Shown here piece by piece: positions 1-8,709 of a DNA stretch of 64,000 nt (within the stretch, counting starts at the first letter, position 1; each line of letters opens with the position of its first letter). The DNA lies in the NCBI GenBank assembly GCA_018401875.1, contig JAGYJZ010000001.1, positions 248,001 through 312,000 of the forward strand, read 5' to 3'. This DNA is from Salibacteraceae bacterium. GTDB taxonomy: Bacteria; Bacteroidota; Bacteroidia; Flavobacteriales_G; Salibacteraceae. The notes below the pieces were generated by a model. The model was not told the origin of the DNA, did no database searches, and saw only the letters and a program-made list of their open reading frames with translations. The translations under genes were made by a program, and so were the position numbers.

Positions 1-411
1 ATCATGGCGATTGCTTCAGGTATTTGCCACGGTTTGGGCTATGGAGATAATTTTCAAGCGGTGTTAATCAGCAATGCGATACAAGAAATAGAAGACTTCG
101 TTGATGCGGTTAGTCCTGTGCACAGGGATGTGAATTCATCGGCTTATTTGGGTGATTTGCTTGTAACTGCCTATTCGCAATTTAGCCGTAATCGAGCTTT
201 TGGAATGATGATCGGAAAAGGGTACAGCGTGAAGGCGGCTCAATTAGAAATGAGCATGGTGGCTGAAGGATACTACGCGGTGAAGTCAATCGTAGAGATG
301 AACAAAAAATTTGAGGTGAAGCTCCCAATTACCCATGCTGTGTACAACATTTTGTATGAAAAAATCAGCCCAGTTATCGAAATGAACTTGCTGAAGGATA
401 AACTGATTTAA
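1..411 (+). CDS. gpsA: Glycerol-3-phosphate dehydrogenase [NAD(P)+], C-terminal part
   Basis: This is the 3' end of a gene that begins before the window; the frame is open at base 1, so the Met at base 4 is probably internal. GpsA reduces dihydroxyacetone phosphate to sn-glycerol 3-phosphate for phospholipid synthesis in the cytosol. About 136 C-terminal residues are visible. They carry the helical substrate-binding domain signature of the family: LGYGDNFQAVLISNAIQEIE, then DLLVTAYSQFSRNRAFG and a GKGYSVKAAQLEMSMVAEGY segment, all typical of bacterial GpsA. It ends tail to tail with the kinase gene on the other strand, overlapping it by 4 bases. Nothing can be said of the Rossmann domain, which lies outside the window. 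Confidence 0.9.
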   Translation: MMAIASGICHGLGYGDNFQAVLISNAIQEIEDFVDAVSPVHRDVNSSAYLGDLLVTAYSQFSRNRAFGMMIGKGYSVKAAQLEMSMVAEGYYAVKSIVEMNKKFEVKLPITHAVYNILYEKISPVIEMNLLKDKLI

Positions 412-1313
412 ACTTCAATTGCAGGAATAAAGATTTTAAAGGTTGTTCCCTCTCCTTCTTTCGAAGTCAGGTCAATTTCGCCTTTCAAGTTTTTCACCGA
501 TTCTTTCAAAATATAAAGACCAAGTCCGGAGCCGGGAATGGAGCTTGTGCCTCGAAAGAAAATATCCCAAATCTGGTTTTGGTATTCCTCTTTGATTCCA
601 ATTCCATTGTCTTCGATCACCAATTGAACTCCGTTGGTCAGCCATTCAGCCCTCACCGCGATGAAGCTGTTTTTCTTCTTCGTGTCCGCATATTTTATAG
701 CATTCGAGAGAAGGTTATTGATGATGATTTTGATGCGGAGTTTATCCGATTGAATGCAGGCTTTCTCTTCCACTTCAATGAAATAGTTGATTTTATTGTA
801 GTTGGCCATATACACCAAATCGGCCAGGCAATTATCGACTATTTTTCTGAGGCAAACGTCTTCGCGCTGCACTGCCATTCTCTTGTTCCGCGAGTAATCA
901 ATAACATCTCTGATGTATAAATCGAGGCGGTCGAGCGCTTCGCGTTGCATGGCTAAAATGTCGTCTAATTCTTCACGATCATCCGTTTCTTCAGCAAGCG
1001 AGTTGAGTCCGAGCACTGAGGCAATTGGCGCGCGTAAATCGTGCGAGATACTATACACAAAGCGATCCAACTCCTTGTTTAATTGATTCAATTCTTCATT
1101 GCGGTCTTCCAGCCTGAATTGGGCTCGCTTGATGTCATTAATGTCAAACGAATAGCCTATGAGGAATTTCTTGGGCTGGCGCTCATAGGTTAATGCAATG
1201 GGCACGAGGTTGCGAATGTGGTAGGTATCACGCCCGTCCTTTGTCTTCATGCGTTCTTCCCATCGCACGGTTAAGTCGCCCTTCATCGCTTTGGCCACAT
1301 TTTGATCCCTCAC
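408..1313 (-). CDS. Histidine kinase, C-terminal half (PAS remnant, HisKA, HATPase); probably frameshift-separated from its N-terminal half
   Basis: 301 residues from a GTG start. Residues 1-70 look like the second half of a PAS domain, followed by a short coiled linker. The H-box RFVYSISHDLRAP lies near residues 85-97, the N-box IIINNLLSNAIKYA near 200, then DNGIGI (G1) and GSGLGLYILKES (G2). This is therefore a full dimerisation/phosphoacceptor and ATPase core that autophosphorylates on the H-box His. It has no signal or membrane segment of its own. Its GTG start overlaps the stop of the upstream gene in a GTGA arrangement. Reading upstream in this frame gives about ten more plausible PAS residues before a stop. 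One gene broken by an indel is the simplest reading; a translationally coupled pair is the alternative. No receiver or response regulator gene is adjacent. Confidence 0.8.
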   Translation of the reverse strand: MRDQNVAKAMKGDLTVRWEERMKTKDGRDTYHIRNLVPIALTYERQPKKFLIGYSFDINDIKRAQFRLEDRNEELNQLNKELDRFVYSISHDLRAPIASVLGLNSLAEETDDREELDDILAMQREALDRLDLYIRDVIDYSRNKRMAVQREDVCLRKIVDNCLADLVYMANYNKINYFIEVEEKACIQSDKLRIKIIINNLLSNAIKYADTKKKNSFIAVRAEWLTNGVQLVIEDNGIGIKEEYQNQIWDIFFRGTSSIPGSGLGLYILKESVKNLKGEIDLTSKEGEGTTFKIFIPAIEV

Positions 1314-2860
1314 TTCGGTGAATTCGCCATCGGGCCTCTGAATTCAGAGTAAGATTGATTGGATTTACCCTTCATCCATTCTCGGAATTCATCGTCTTGA
1401 ATGGCGTTCTTACTAATGTAGTGGTAATTCAAATTTTCGTCAATAAGTATGGCCTCAACAGGAATATTATCCAGGATATTCTGATAAAACTGACGGGTTG
1501 AAATGAGCTCTAATTCTTGGTTTTTGAGTTCGGTTCTGTCTTGAACTGTGCCGTACCAATGCACATATTCGCCATTTTTTTCTAATCCGCAGATGTAATA
1601 CAAATACTTTTTTGCGCCACTCGGCACGCAATACCATGAGCCGAATTCGAACGAATCGTTCATCTGCGAGGCACGCATAATTCCCTGTTCTATTTTCTCT
1701 AGATCAATGTCCTGAAGACCATCGATCCAAACCGAAAAAGAATCTTGATAATCCATGGCAAGAAATCCGTGAATGTGCGCGCACTCAGCCGACCATTCCA
1801 CCCTTACCTCTTGAGGGTAAATACGCCAATTAACGAGTTTAGCCAGTTGCTGCGCATTTCGCAACTGTTGTTCACTTTCTTGAAGTTGCTCGTTTTGCTC
1901 TTGTTGCAGGGTTATATCGGTGATGGTGCCTACAATATAATCGTTGTTCTCTTCGCGAATCAATGTGCAACTCAATCTACCCCAAAAATTTGTTCCATCT
2001 ATTCTCCTATAATTCATCAACACGTTACTCACTTTACCTTGACGCGATATCCTCGCTAATAATGAATCCCGCTCGACCTTTGAGTTGTAAAGATTTACGG
2101 GGTGCGTGGCCATCATACGCTGCTTTGTTTCGTAGCCAAAAATTCGAGCAAAGGCCTCATTTACATATACAAATCCGTGTTCGACAGACGATTTAAATAT
2201 CGCCTCTTCCATGTTGTCGCTAATTGTTTGCAAAATGCTGGCGTCTTGAGCTGACACCTTCAACGTTTCTTGGGTTCGAGCGTTGGTTTTGGCCGCACTT
2301 TGGTATAACACGGCACCCATCATAATGCATAAACCGCTTGAAAGACTGAAGGCTGCAACACGCAAATTTCGCACCTCATCTAAGGTTAATTCAGTGAACC
2401 GCAGGTCAAATAGAAATAAAAACAAGGTTCCTAAAAGGGTGATGAGCATAAATGCCGCTAAGGTTCTAACATTATATGCGGTGCGGCTTTTAAACAAAAA
2501 AACGAAGGCTAAAAAGCACACCAAGGCGATGTATTGAAAGTTGACCTCTAATCCAAAGTAGGCCGAAAGTGCCAGGATCAAGATGGCTGGATCGACAATA
2601 AAAATCGTTCGTGCAGTGCGGTATAGCTTTATCGAGTTTAGGTAAACGACCAACAACGCAGCGCACAAATGGATGCACATTACGCTGAAAAGAAATATCC
2701 AATGCGCAGGCATGAAGTATGCCACAAGCAATCCGGCAACCCAAACCATTGCAGCGCCTTGCACCTTGATGGAATTGATGACCCGCACCTCATCCCTTAA
2801 GCCAATAGGCGTGTCGGAAAAAATTCCTTTTGAAATTATTCTATGAAATATGCTTATCAC
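1310..2860 (-). CDS. Membrane PAS sensor protein, N-terminal half of a probable split histidine kinase
   Basis: 516 residues. About five or six hydrophobic segments lie in residues 30-190, forming a membrane sensor region. A coiled linker follows, then PAS domains at about 210-320, 330-445 and the start of another at about 460. The protein stops in the middle of that last PAS domain, and the missing half is encoded at the start of the downstream gene (408-1313) in another frame. It has no HisKA or ATPase domain, so alone it could sense but not signal. Its start overlaps the uvrC stop by 4 bases (ATGA), which suggests co-transcription with uvrC. The ligand is unknown: the PAS domains show no residues I could tie to heme or flavin. 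Confidence 0.75.
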   Translation of the reverse strand: MISIFHRIISKGIFSDTPIGLRDEVRVINSIKVQGAAMVWVAGLLVAYFMPAHWIFLFSVMCIHLCAALLVVYLNSIKLYRTARTIFIVDPAILILALSAYFGLEVNFQYIALVCFLAFVFLFKSRTAYNVRTLAAFMLITLLGTLFLFLFDLRFTELTLDEVRNLRVAAFSLSSGLCIMMGAVLYQSAAKTNARTQETLKVSAQDASILQTISDNMEEAIFKSSVEHGFVYVNEAFARIFGYETKQRMMATHPVNLYNSKVERDSLLARISRQGKVSNVLMNYRRIDGTNFWGRLSCTLIREENNDYIVGTITDITLQQEQNEQLQESEQQLRNAQQLAKLVNWRIYPQEVRVEWSAECAHIHGFLAMDYQDSFSVWIDGLQDIDLEKIEQGIMRASQMNDSFEFGSWYCVPSGAKKYLYYICGLEKNGEYVHWYGTVQDRTELKNQELELISTRQFYQNILDNIPVEAILIDENLNYHYISKNAIQDDEFREWMKGKSNQSYSEFRGPMANSPK

Positions 2861-4668
2861 TTTTCGGTGGCGAAATATACAACTATAGCCTTCGCTTGCG
2901 ACTTAGATACAACAGCAGAAAGTTGATCTTCAGTCAACTCTTTAATACGCTCAATACTGTAAAACGACTTGAGTAATTCTTTGGCCGATTTTTCTCCGAT
3001 ACCGTCAATGTCAAGCAATTCACTTTTAAATGCATTCTTACTCCGTTTCGCGCGGTGGTGTGTGATTCCAAAACGGTGCGCCTCGTTGCGCAAACGCTGA
3101 ATCAGCTTCAGTGATTCTGAACGCTTATCGATGTAGATCGGAATAGAATCGTCAGGAAAGAATATCTCTTCCAGCCTTTTCGCTATGCCCACAATGGTGA
3201 TTCGGCCGCGTAAATCGAGCTTCTCAAGGCTTTTAAGTGCTGAACTTAGCTGGCCTTTTCCTCCGTCAATAATGATCAATTGAGGCAACGACATGTTTTC
3301 GTCTAACATGCGCTTATACCTGCGGTAAACCACTTCTTCCATCGAAGCGAAGTCATCAGGCCCTTCTACCGTTTTGATGTTAAAATGCCGATAATCCTGT
3401 TTGCTTGGCTTGGCATTTTTAAAAACTACGCATGCTGCAACAGGAAAAGAACCTTGGAAATTGGAATTGTCGAAACACTCGATGTGGTGCGGCAATTCTT
3501 TCATGCGTAAATCATCGCGCAAGGTCTGAAGCACACGATTTGCATGACGATTGGGGTCTACTTTTTCTTGCGCACGGTGTCGGTCGAGGACAAAAAACTT
3601 GAGGTTGCGAATAGAGAAATCAACCAAAGATTTTTTATCGCCCCGCTGCGGATGATGAAAAGTAACCCCTTCCCATTCGGCATCTAAGCTATGACTGGTC
3701 AACACTTCTTTGGCGCTGCTTTGAAAAAGCGCCCGCATTTCAGCAATGGTTGAAAGCAAGATATCTGTTTCTTCTTCTTCGAGTTTCTTTTTAAATTCAA
3801 CCGAATGCGATTGAATGATTGCCCCGTTCACCACGCGCATAAAGTTGACGTAGGTAAACACATCATCCGATGTCACCGAAGCAACATCTACGTCACGAAT
3901 ACTTGGATTTACCACCACCGATTTGCTTTGATAATCTTGCAGCACATCGATGTTGCTTTTGAAACGTGCTGCCGATTCAAAATCCAAGACCTGAGCAGCG
4001 TCTTGCATTTGCGCTTTGTATTCTTTGATTACATCATCCACGTCACCTTTGATCAGCTTTCTGATTTGATCGATGGACTTGCTATACGATTCTTCACTCT
4101 GCTTGTTTTCGCACGCACCGAGGCAATTCCCTAAATGATACTCGAGGCACACTTTAAACTTTCCTTTATCGATATTCTCTCTCGATAATTGAAAGCTGCA
4201 CGTGCGCACTTTATGCAGCGTTGTAGCCAATCCAATTACAGCCTTCATTCGTTTCACAGAGGCATACGGACCGTAGTATTCAGAGCCATCCCTCACCACA
4301 TTTCTCGTTGGAAAAACCCTCGGAAACCGCTCATTCTTAATGCAAATCCACGGATATGTCTTGTCATCGCGCAGTTGGATGTTATACTTCGGCTGATGCT
4401 CCTTAATCATAGAGTTTTCGAGCAGCAATGCTTCAAACTCGTTGGCTACGATGATGTGGTTGAGCGATTCAATCTTCTTCACCAAGAGCCTTGTTTTTCC
4501 GCTTTCATACTTGTCGCGGTTGAAATAAGAGGAAACACGCTTGCGCAAATCTTTAGCCTTTCCGACATAGATTATGGATCCTGACTTATCCTTAAATTGA
4601 TACACGCCCGGCTTGTGCGGCAAATTGGCCACTTGCTCTTTCAGTTCAGGGTGCAGATCGTCCATCAT
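2857..4668 (-). CDS. uvrC: Excinuclease ABC subunit C
   Basis: 603 residues, the usual length for UvrC, which makes both incisions flanking a lesion in nucleotide excision repair together with UvrAB. The N-terminal GIY-YIG nuclease domain is clear (KPGVYQFKDKSGSIIYVGKA, residues about 19-38). A UVR-like motif lies near residue 210-240. The C-terminal endonuclease domain begins around HIECFDNSNFQG, and a helix-hairpin-helix pair (DIDGIGEKSAKELLKSF) sits near the end. A shorter Met one residue in is possible. It is transcribed away from the CarH-like regulator, and an inverted repeat shared with the light-response operon lies 36-66 bases upstream of its start. Light or UV co-regulation with the photolyase is therefore possible, but that is inference. 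Confidence 0.97.
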   Translation of the reverse strand: MMDDLHPELKEQVANLPHKPGVYQFKDKSGSIIYVGKAKDLRKRVSSYFNRDKYESGKTRLLVKKIESLNHIIVANEFEALLLENSMIKEHQPKYNIQLRDDKTYPWICIKNERFPRVFPTRNVVRDGSEYYGPYASVKRMKAVIGLATTLHKVRTCSFQLSRENIDKGKFKVCLEYHLGNCLGACENKQSEESYSKSIDQIRKLIKGDVDDVIKEYKAQMQDAAQVLDFESAARFKSNIDVLQDYQSKSVVVNPSIRDVDVASVTSDDVFTYVNFMRVVNGAIIQSHSVEFKKKLEEEETDILLSTIAEMRALFQSSAKEVLTSHSLDAEWEGVTFHHPQRGDKKSLVDFSIRNLKFFVLDRHRAQEKVDPNRHANRVLQTLRDDLRMKELPHHIECFDNSNFQGSFPVAACVVFKNAKPSKQDYRHFNIKTVEGPDDFASMEEVVYRRYKRMLDENMSLPQLIIIDGGKGQLSSALKSLEKLDLRGRITIVGIAKRLEEIFFPDDSIPIYIDKRSESLKLIQRLRNEAHRFGITHHRAKRSKNAFKSELLDIDGIGEKSAKELLKSFYSIERIKELTEDQLSAVVSKSQAKAIVVYFATEK

Positions 4669-4703
4669 TCTTTACACAATTATGTTTTAAAGCGAAACCT
4701 CTC

Positions 4704-4734
4704 TGTTTAAGATTGACGCATTATTTTTTAAACA
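4704..4734. promoter_or_regulatory. Inverted repeat TGTTTAA-N17-TTAAACA, candidate CarH-like operator
   Basis: TGTTTAA at 4704-4710 faces TTAAACA at 4728-4734, in the region between divergent uvrC and the CarH-like gene. The same arms with 16 bases between them recur ahead of the ECF sigma/carotenoid operon at 5784-5813. Recurrence at both ends of the same regulator gene suggests a binding site for that regulator. AT-rich sequence makes chance similarity possible. Confidence 0.45.
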
Positions 4735-4815
4735 AGATGAAAAAAATTTAATTTCGCATGTGATTGCAAACTTATCGAACACTTTACCACACCTACTGTT
4801 AACAGCACCATAATT

Positions 4816-5700
4816 ATGGGAGCATATTCAATAAAAGATCTAGAGCAGCTGTCGGGCATCAAAGCCCACACCATTCGAATATGGGAGCAACGGTACAATA
4901 TTATCGAGCCAAAGCGCACTTCTACCAATATTCGATATTACGATGACGACCAACTGAAATACCTATTGAATGTTGCGTTACTCTCACGGCATGGTTTAAA
5001 AATTTCATTCATCTCGAAAATGGATGATGGTATTTTTCAAAAGGAAGTAGAAAAGCTCTACGAACAAACTTTGCTGCGCGATCCAGACGTGATCTTAGAC
5101 CTTGATGCCAACGACCTTATGGTATCGATGATCGACATGAACGCTGAAAAGTTTCATCGTATCTATGAAAACTCAGTGCGCAACAATGGCTTCGAAAAAA
5201 CCATCACCGATCTCATTTACCCATTTCTCGAAAAGGTCGGAATACTCTGGTCTCTCGATCAAATCAACCCCGCGCATGAGCACTTCATTAGCTGCTTGAT
5301 CCGTCAAAAGATCATCGCGGGCATCGACCACCTTCCAAATCCTCTAGACGGTAAGAAGTTTATTCTTTTCTTGCCCGAAGGCGAGTTTCACGAAATTGGC
5401 TTACTGATGGCCAACTACTTGCTCAAGAAAAAAGGCTGCGTGGTTTATTACATGGGGCAAAATCTACCCGATCGTGATGTGGAACGATGCATCGAGACCG
5501 TGAAGCCCGATAGCGTTCTCACCTTTTTTGTTGACCCAGTAGTAGTTAGTAACGCTGCACATTCGATTAAAAAGTTTCAATCGTATGACGCAAACGTGAA
5601 AATTCTAGTGGCCGTGCGAAAAACGCCCGAAATTGAAGCCATTAACTCAGATAATGTGCACTTTTTGCACGGCATGAAAGACCTCGACAACTACGTTTAG
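4816..5700 (+). CDS. carH: CarH/LitR-like MerR-family regulator with B12-binding photosensor domain
   Basis: 294 residues. The N-terminal MerR winged helix is residues 1-70 (YSIKDLEQLSGIKAHTIRIW...RTSTNIRYYDDD). A helical cap domain follows and then a Rossmann-type cobalamin domain. The light-sensing CarH signature W-x9-E-H is intact: W145 and E155-H156. The lower-ligand motif is E190-F-H192-E-I-G195. In known CarH/LitR proteins, adenosylcobalamin drives tetramer formation and repression of carotenoid genes in the dark, and light releases the DNA. The residue after W145 is Ser, where Thermus CarH has the His that becomes the upper ligand after light (recalled, not aligned). The gene sits directly upstream of a sigma/carotenoid/photolyase operon, which fits that role. 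No B12 synthesis genes are in the window. Confidence 0.88.
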   Translation: MGAYSIKDLEQLSGIKAHTIRIWEQRYNIIEPKRTSTNIRYYDDDQLKYLLNVALLSRHGLKISFISKMDDGIFQKEVEKLYEQTLLRDPDVILDLDANDLMVSMIDMNAEKFHRIYENSVRNNGFEKTITDLIYPFLEKVGILWSLDQINPAHEHFISCLIRQKIIAGIDHLPNPLDGKKFILFLPEGEFHEIGLLMANYLLKKKGCVVYYMGQNLPDRDVERCIETVKPDSVLTFFVDPVVVSNAAHSIKKFQSYDANVKILVAVRKTPEIEAINSDNVHFLHGMKDLDNYV

Positions 5701-5783
5701 CCACCTTTTTCTCAAATTCTATTAATTTAACATTAGCTTGAAACATAGACAGTGACTGGCTTTGAGCGGCTTCGATAAAAAAA

Positions 5784-5813
5784 TGTTTAACTTTATTGAA
5801 AAAAGATTAAACA
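5784..5813. promoter_or_regulatory. Inverted repeat TGTTTAA-N16-TTAAACA upstream of the light-response operon
   Basis: TGTTTAA 5784-5790 and TTAAACA 5807-5813 repeat the arms seen at 4704-4734 with almost the same spacing. They lie just upstream of the predicted promoter. A further TTAAACA occurs at 5871-5877, next to the sigma factor start. Together these look like an array of half-sites for one dimeric or tetrameric regulator. Confidence 0.5.
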
Positions 5814-5818
5814 GTTGC

Positions 5819-5849
5819 TTGCAAGGTTTGATGTACCGACTTATATTTG
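5819..5849 (+). promoter_or_regulatory. Bacteroidota-type promoter of the sigma/carotenoid/photolyase operon
   Basis: TTG at 5819-5821, 20 bases, then TATATTTG at 5842-5849. This fits the TTG-N19/20-TAnnTTTG consensus of the primary sigma factor in Bacteroidota. Transcription would start near 5855, about 25 bases before the sigma factor ATG at 5880. The downstream element is overlapped by the palindrome at 5847-5864. Confidence 0.6.
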
Positions 5850-5864
5850 TTGAACGTTTAACAA
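5847..5864. promoter_or_regulatory. 18-bp near-perfect palindrome over the promoter, candidate operator
   Basis: TTGTTGAACGTTTAACAA is palindromic except for one base pair. It overlaps the last three bases of the -7 element and the expected transcription start. A protein bound here would block initiation, as expected for a dark-state CarH repressor. Its half-site GTTTAAC resembles the arms of the other inverted repeats. Confidence 0.5.
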
Positions 5865-5879
5865 ATAACATTAAACAAA

Positions 5880-6389
5880 ATGTCAACAATAGAATTCAAT
5901 CAGCAAATCCTTTCTTTTAGAAAGCCCCTTGAGTTTTTTGCCTACAGCCTCACTCACGATAGAGATGACGCGCAAGACCTGGTTCAAGATACTTACATGA
6001 AAGCTGTTGCCTACAAAGACAAATTTAGGGACGCCACGAACCTGAAAGCCTGGTTATACACGATTATGAAGAACACCTTTATAAACAACTACAGGCGTCA
6101 GGTAAAATCGAAGACGATCATCGATCAGTCGGAGGATTTATACTATCTGTCTAATGCACCTGATTCTCGCGATAAAAATCCGTCTAGCATTTACAATTAT
6201 TCTGAAATTAGACGATCAGTAAACGACCTTCAAGATGAATATAGAATTCCATTTAAAATGCATAATGAAGGCTACAAATACAAAGAAATTGCTGACTATT
6301 TGAATCTGCCCATTGGAACGGTAAAAAGTCGCATCTTTCTTGCAAGAAAAAAGCTCATGGACGTATTGAGCGACTACAACCCTAATTAA
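5880..6389 (+). CDS. ECF-family RNA polymerase sigma factor of the light-response operon
   Basis: 169 residues. Region 2 is at about residues 15-80 (RDDAQDLVQDTYMKA, then FRDATNLKAWLYTIMKNTFINNYRR) and region 4 at about 115-165 (YKEIADYLNLPIGTVKSRIFLARKKL). No anti-sigma gene lies next to it. Its activity is therefore probably set by transcription under the CarH-like repressor, as with LitR-LitS in actinobacteria. It is the first gene of the operon and ends 9 bases before crtI. It may direct further light-induced promoters elsewhere in the genome. Bacteroidota ECF factors of this kind in carotenoid clusters are commonly annotated only as 'sigma-70 family'. Confidence 0.9.
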   Translation: MSTIEFNQQILSFRKPLEFFAYSLTHDRDDAQDLVQDTYMKAVAYKDKFRDATNLKAWLYTIMKNTFINNYRRQVKSKTIIDQSEDLYYLSNAPDSRDKNPSSIYNYSEIRRSVNDLQDEYRIPFKMHNEGYKYKEIADYLNLPIGTVKSRIFLARKKLMDVLSDYNPN

Positions 6390-6398
6390 ATCATTTTT

Positions 6399-7871
6399 TT
6401 GAAACCATCTGCCACTATAATCGGATCGGGATTTGCCTCTTTATCCGCTGCCACATCACTCGCTGACAAAGGTTTTGACGTTACAGTAATCGAAAAAAAC
6501 AGCAGTGCTGGAGGACGAGCACGAAAATTTGACCACGAGGGCTTCATGTTTGACATGGGCCCAAGTTGGTATTGGATGCCCGATGTGTTCGAGAACTACT
6601 TTGCCCGCTTTGGTAAGAAACCATCTGATTACTACACCTTAAAACGTTTGGATCCATCGTACAGGGTGTTTTTCGATGATGAACACATCGATATGCCAGC
6701 TTCTTTTCAAGGACTGATCGACTTATTTGAACAACGAGAGTCTGGTGCGGGCGAGAACTTAAAGAAGTTTTTAGACGATGCATCCATCAAATACGATGCA
6801 GGTATCAACGATTTGGTCAACAAACCCAGCCTTTCGATATTCGAATTTGCTACTTGGAAAGTAATCAAAGGCTTGTTTCAGTTGGATCTTTTTTCAAATT
6901 TCCATGGCTTTGCTCGGAAGTACTTTAAAGATCCAAAACTTTTAAGTATCATAGAGTTTCCTGTATTATTTTTAGGGGCGATGCCAAAAGAAACACCAGC
7001 CCTCTATAGCCTCATGAATTATGCTGACCTTAAACTCGGAACGTGGTACCCGATGGGTGGAATGCACAAGATCATTGAAGGCATGGTGAAGCTTGCCGAA
7101 GAAAAAGGTGTAAAGTTTAAGTATGATGAAGCCGCTGAAAAAATCAGCTCCAACGGAAAACTCACTGTAAAAACCAGCAAAGGTGAATACACTCCCGACT
7201 ACGTCATCGGAGGTGCAGACTACGCCCACATCGAACAGCAATTGCTCGACAAAAAAGATCGTCAGTACTCTACTGAATATTGGGAAAAGCGCGTAATGGC
7301 GCCATCGTGCCTCATCTACTACGTTGGTGTAAACAGAAAAATTCCGAACCTTTTGCACCATAATTTATTCTTTGACACGGATTTTGATGCACACGCAACG
7401 GAAATCTACAAAACCAAAAAATGGCCAAAAAACCCCTTGTTTTACGTATGTGCACCCTCCGTGACAGATGATTCTGTGGCGCCAGAAAACTGCGAAAACC
7501 TGTTTTTCTTGGTTCCAATAGCCACAGGCATTGATGGCGATAACGAAGTGTTGAGAGAAAAATACTTTCAGATTGTTTTGACGCGACTGAAGGAAAAAAC
7601 GGGGGTTGATATCCGTGAAAACATAACATACAACCGCAGTTACTCTGTTTCGGACTTTGTTTCAGACTACAACGCATTCAAAGGCAATGCCTACGGATTG
7701 GCAAACACCTTGATGCAAACCGCGTTTTTAAAACCGAGAATTAAGCATAATAAAATTAAGAACCTTTACTACACAGGACAACTTACATCACCCGGTCCTG
7801 GAGTTCCGCCCTCATTGATCAGCGGTCAAGTAGTGGCCGATTATATTTTGACCAAACACAACCTCAACTGA
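6399..7871 (+). CDS. crtI: Phytoene desaturase
   Basis: 490 residues, normal for CrtI. It uses FAD to desaturate phytoene to lycopene (or neurosporene) at the membrane. The dinucleotide-binding fold opens the protein (IIGSGFASLSAATSLADKG, residues about 7-25, then EKNSSAGGRA). The C-terminal carotenoid oxidoreductase signature is seen near residue 455-480 (YYTGQLTSPGPGVPPSLISG). The start is TTG at 6399; no better ATG exists and the flavin-binding motif must be kept. It ends one base before crtB. No lycopene cyclase or hydroxylase gene is present in this window, so the final carotenoid cannot be named. Confidence 0.95.
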   Translation: MKPSATIIGSGFASLSAATSLADKGFDVTVIEKNSSAGGRARKFDHEGFMFDMGPSWYWMPDVFENYFARFGKKPSDYYTLKRLDPSYRVFFDDEHIDMPASFQGLIDLFEQRESGAGENLKKFLDDASIKYDAGINDLVNKPSLSIFEFATWKVIKGLFQLDLFSNFHGFARKYFKDPKLLSIIEFPVLFLGAMPKETPALYSLMNYADLKLGTWYPMGGMHKIIEGMVKLAEEKGVKFKYDEAAEKISSNGKLTVKTSKGEYTPDYVIGGADYAHIEQQLLDKKDRQYSTEYWEKRVMAPSCLIYYVGVNRKIPNLLHHNLFFDTDFDAHATEIYKTKKWPKNPLFYVCAPSVTDDSVAPENCENLFFLVPIATGIDGDNEVLREKYFQIVLTRLKEKTGVDIRENITYNRSYSVSDFVSDYNAFKGNAYGLANTLMQTAFLKPRIKHNKIKNLYYTGQLTSPGPGVPPSLISGQVVADYILTKHNLN

Positions 7872-7872
7872 T

Positions 7873-8709
7873 ATGAAAGAGTTATTCGATAAAGTTAGTT
7901 TAGATGCAAGTCGCATTACAACGCGCTCTTACAGCACTTCGTTTTCTTTGGGAACGCGATTTCTCGGACCTTCAGTGCGAGATGCCATTTATTCCATTTA
8001 TGGTTTTGTGCGTTTTGCAGACGAAATCGTGGATACTTTTCACGACTACGACAAAGCATATCTGCTCAATAAATTTAAGGCAGATACGTATGAGGCAATC
8101 GACATGGGCATTTCGCTCAATCCGATTTTAAACAGCTTTCAAAAAGCGGTCAGAGACTTTGGCATTGACCGAGAATTGATCGACACCTTCCTTGAAAGCA
8201 TGGAAATGGACCTAAATAAAACAGCCTATTCGCGTCAAGGGTATGAGAAATATATCCTAGGCAGTGCTGAAGTAGTAGGCTTGATGTGCCTCAAAGTGTT
8301 CGTTTATGGCGATCAAGAAAAATACAAAGAACTTCAGTTTTCAGCCATGAGGCTTGGAGCAGCATTTCAGAAAATCAACTTTCTGCGCGATCTCAAAGCC
8401 GACTTTCAAGAGATGGGAAGAACCTATTTTCCTGGTGTTGACCTCGAAAATTTCAATTCCGAAGAGAAAAAACGTATCGAGCAGGAAATTGAGCTCGACT
8501 TTCAGGAAGGTTACAAAGGCATATTGCAACTGCCTCGATCATCACGCTTTGGTGTTTACTTGGCTTACATTTATTTCTATCAACTCTTTAACAAGATTCA
8601 GCGCACAGACGCGAAGGAAATTCTTAAGTCCCGCATTCGAATTCCGAATCAAAAGAAGTACGCCATTTTCGTTGAAAGCTATGTAAAACACAGCCTCAAT
8701 CTGCTTTGA
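7873..8709 (+). CDS. crtB: Phytoene synthase
   Basis: 278 residues. CrtB condenses two geranylgeranyl diphosphates to phytoene, the first committed carotenoid step. Both Asp-rich substrate/Mg motifs are visible: GFVRFADEIVDTF at about residues 48-60 and KINFLRDLKADFQEMGRTYF at about 174-193. Squalene/phytoene synthase fold throughout. The gene ends at 8709 in a TGATG overlap with the next start, so the two are translationally coupled. It provides the substrate for the upstream crtI product. Confidence 0.95.
   Translation: MKELFDKVSLDASRITTRSYSTSFSLGTRFLGPSVRDAIYSIYGFVRFADEIVDTFHDYDKAYLLNKFKADTYEAIDMGISLNPILNSFQKAVRDFGIDRELIDTFLESMEMDLNKTAYSRQGYEKYILGSAEVVGLMCLKVFVYGDQEKYKELQFSAMRLGAAFQKINFLRDLKADFQEMGRTYFPGVDLENFNSEEKKRIEQEIELDFQEGYKGILQLPRSSRFGVYLAYIYFYQLFNKIQRTDAKEILKSRIRIPNQKKYAIFVESYVKHSLNLL

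Noticed and set aside
4767-4774. uvrC promoter TAAGTTTG on the minus strand
   Set aside because: The -7 like element fits but no TTG at the proper distance was found, so it was not listed as a feature.
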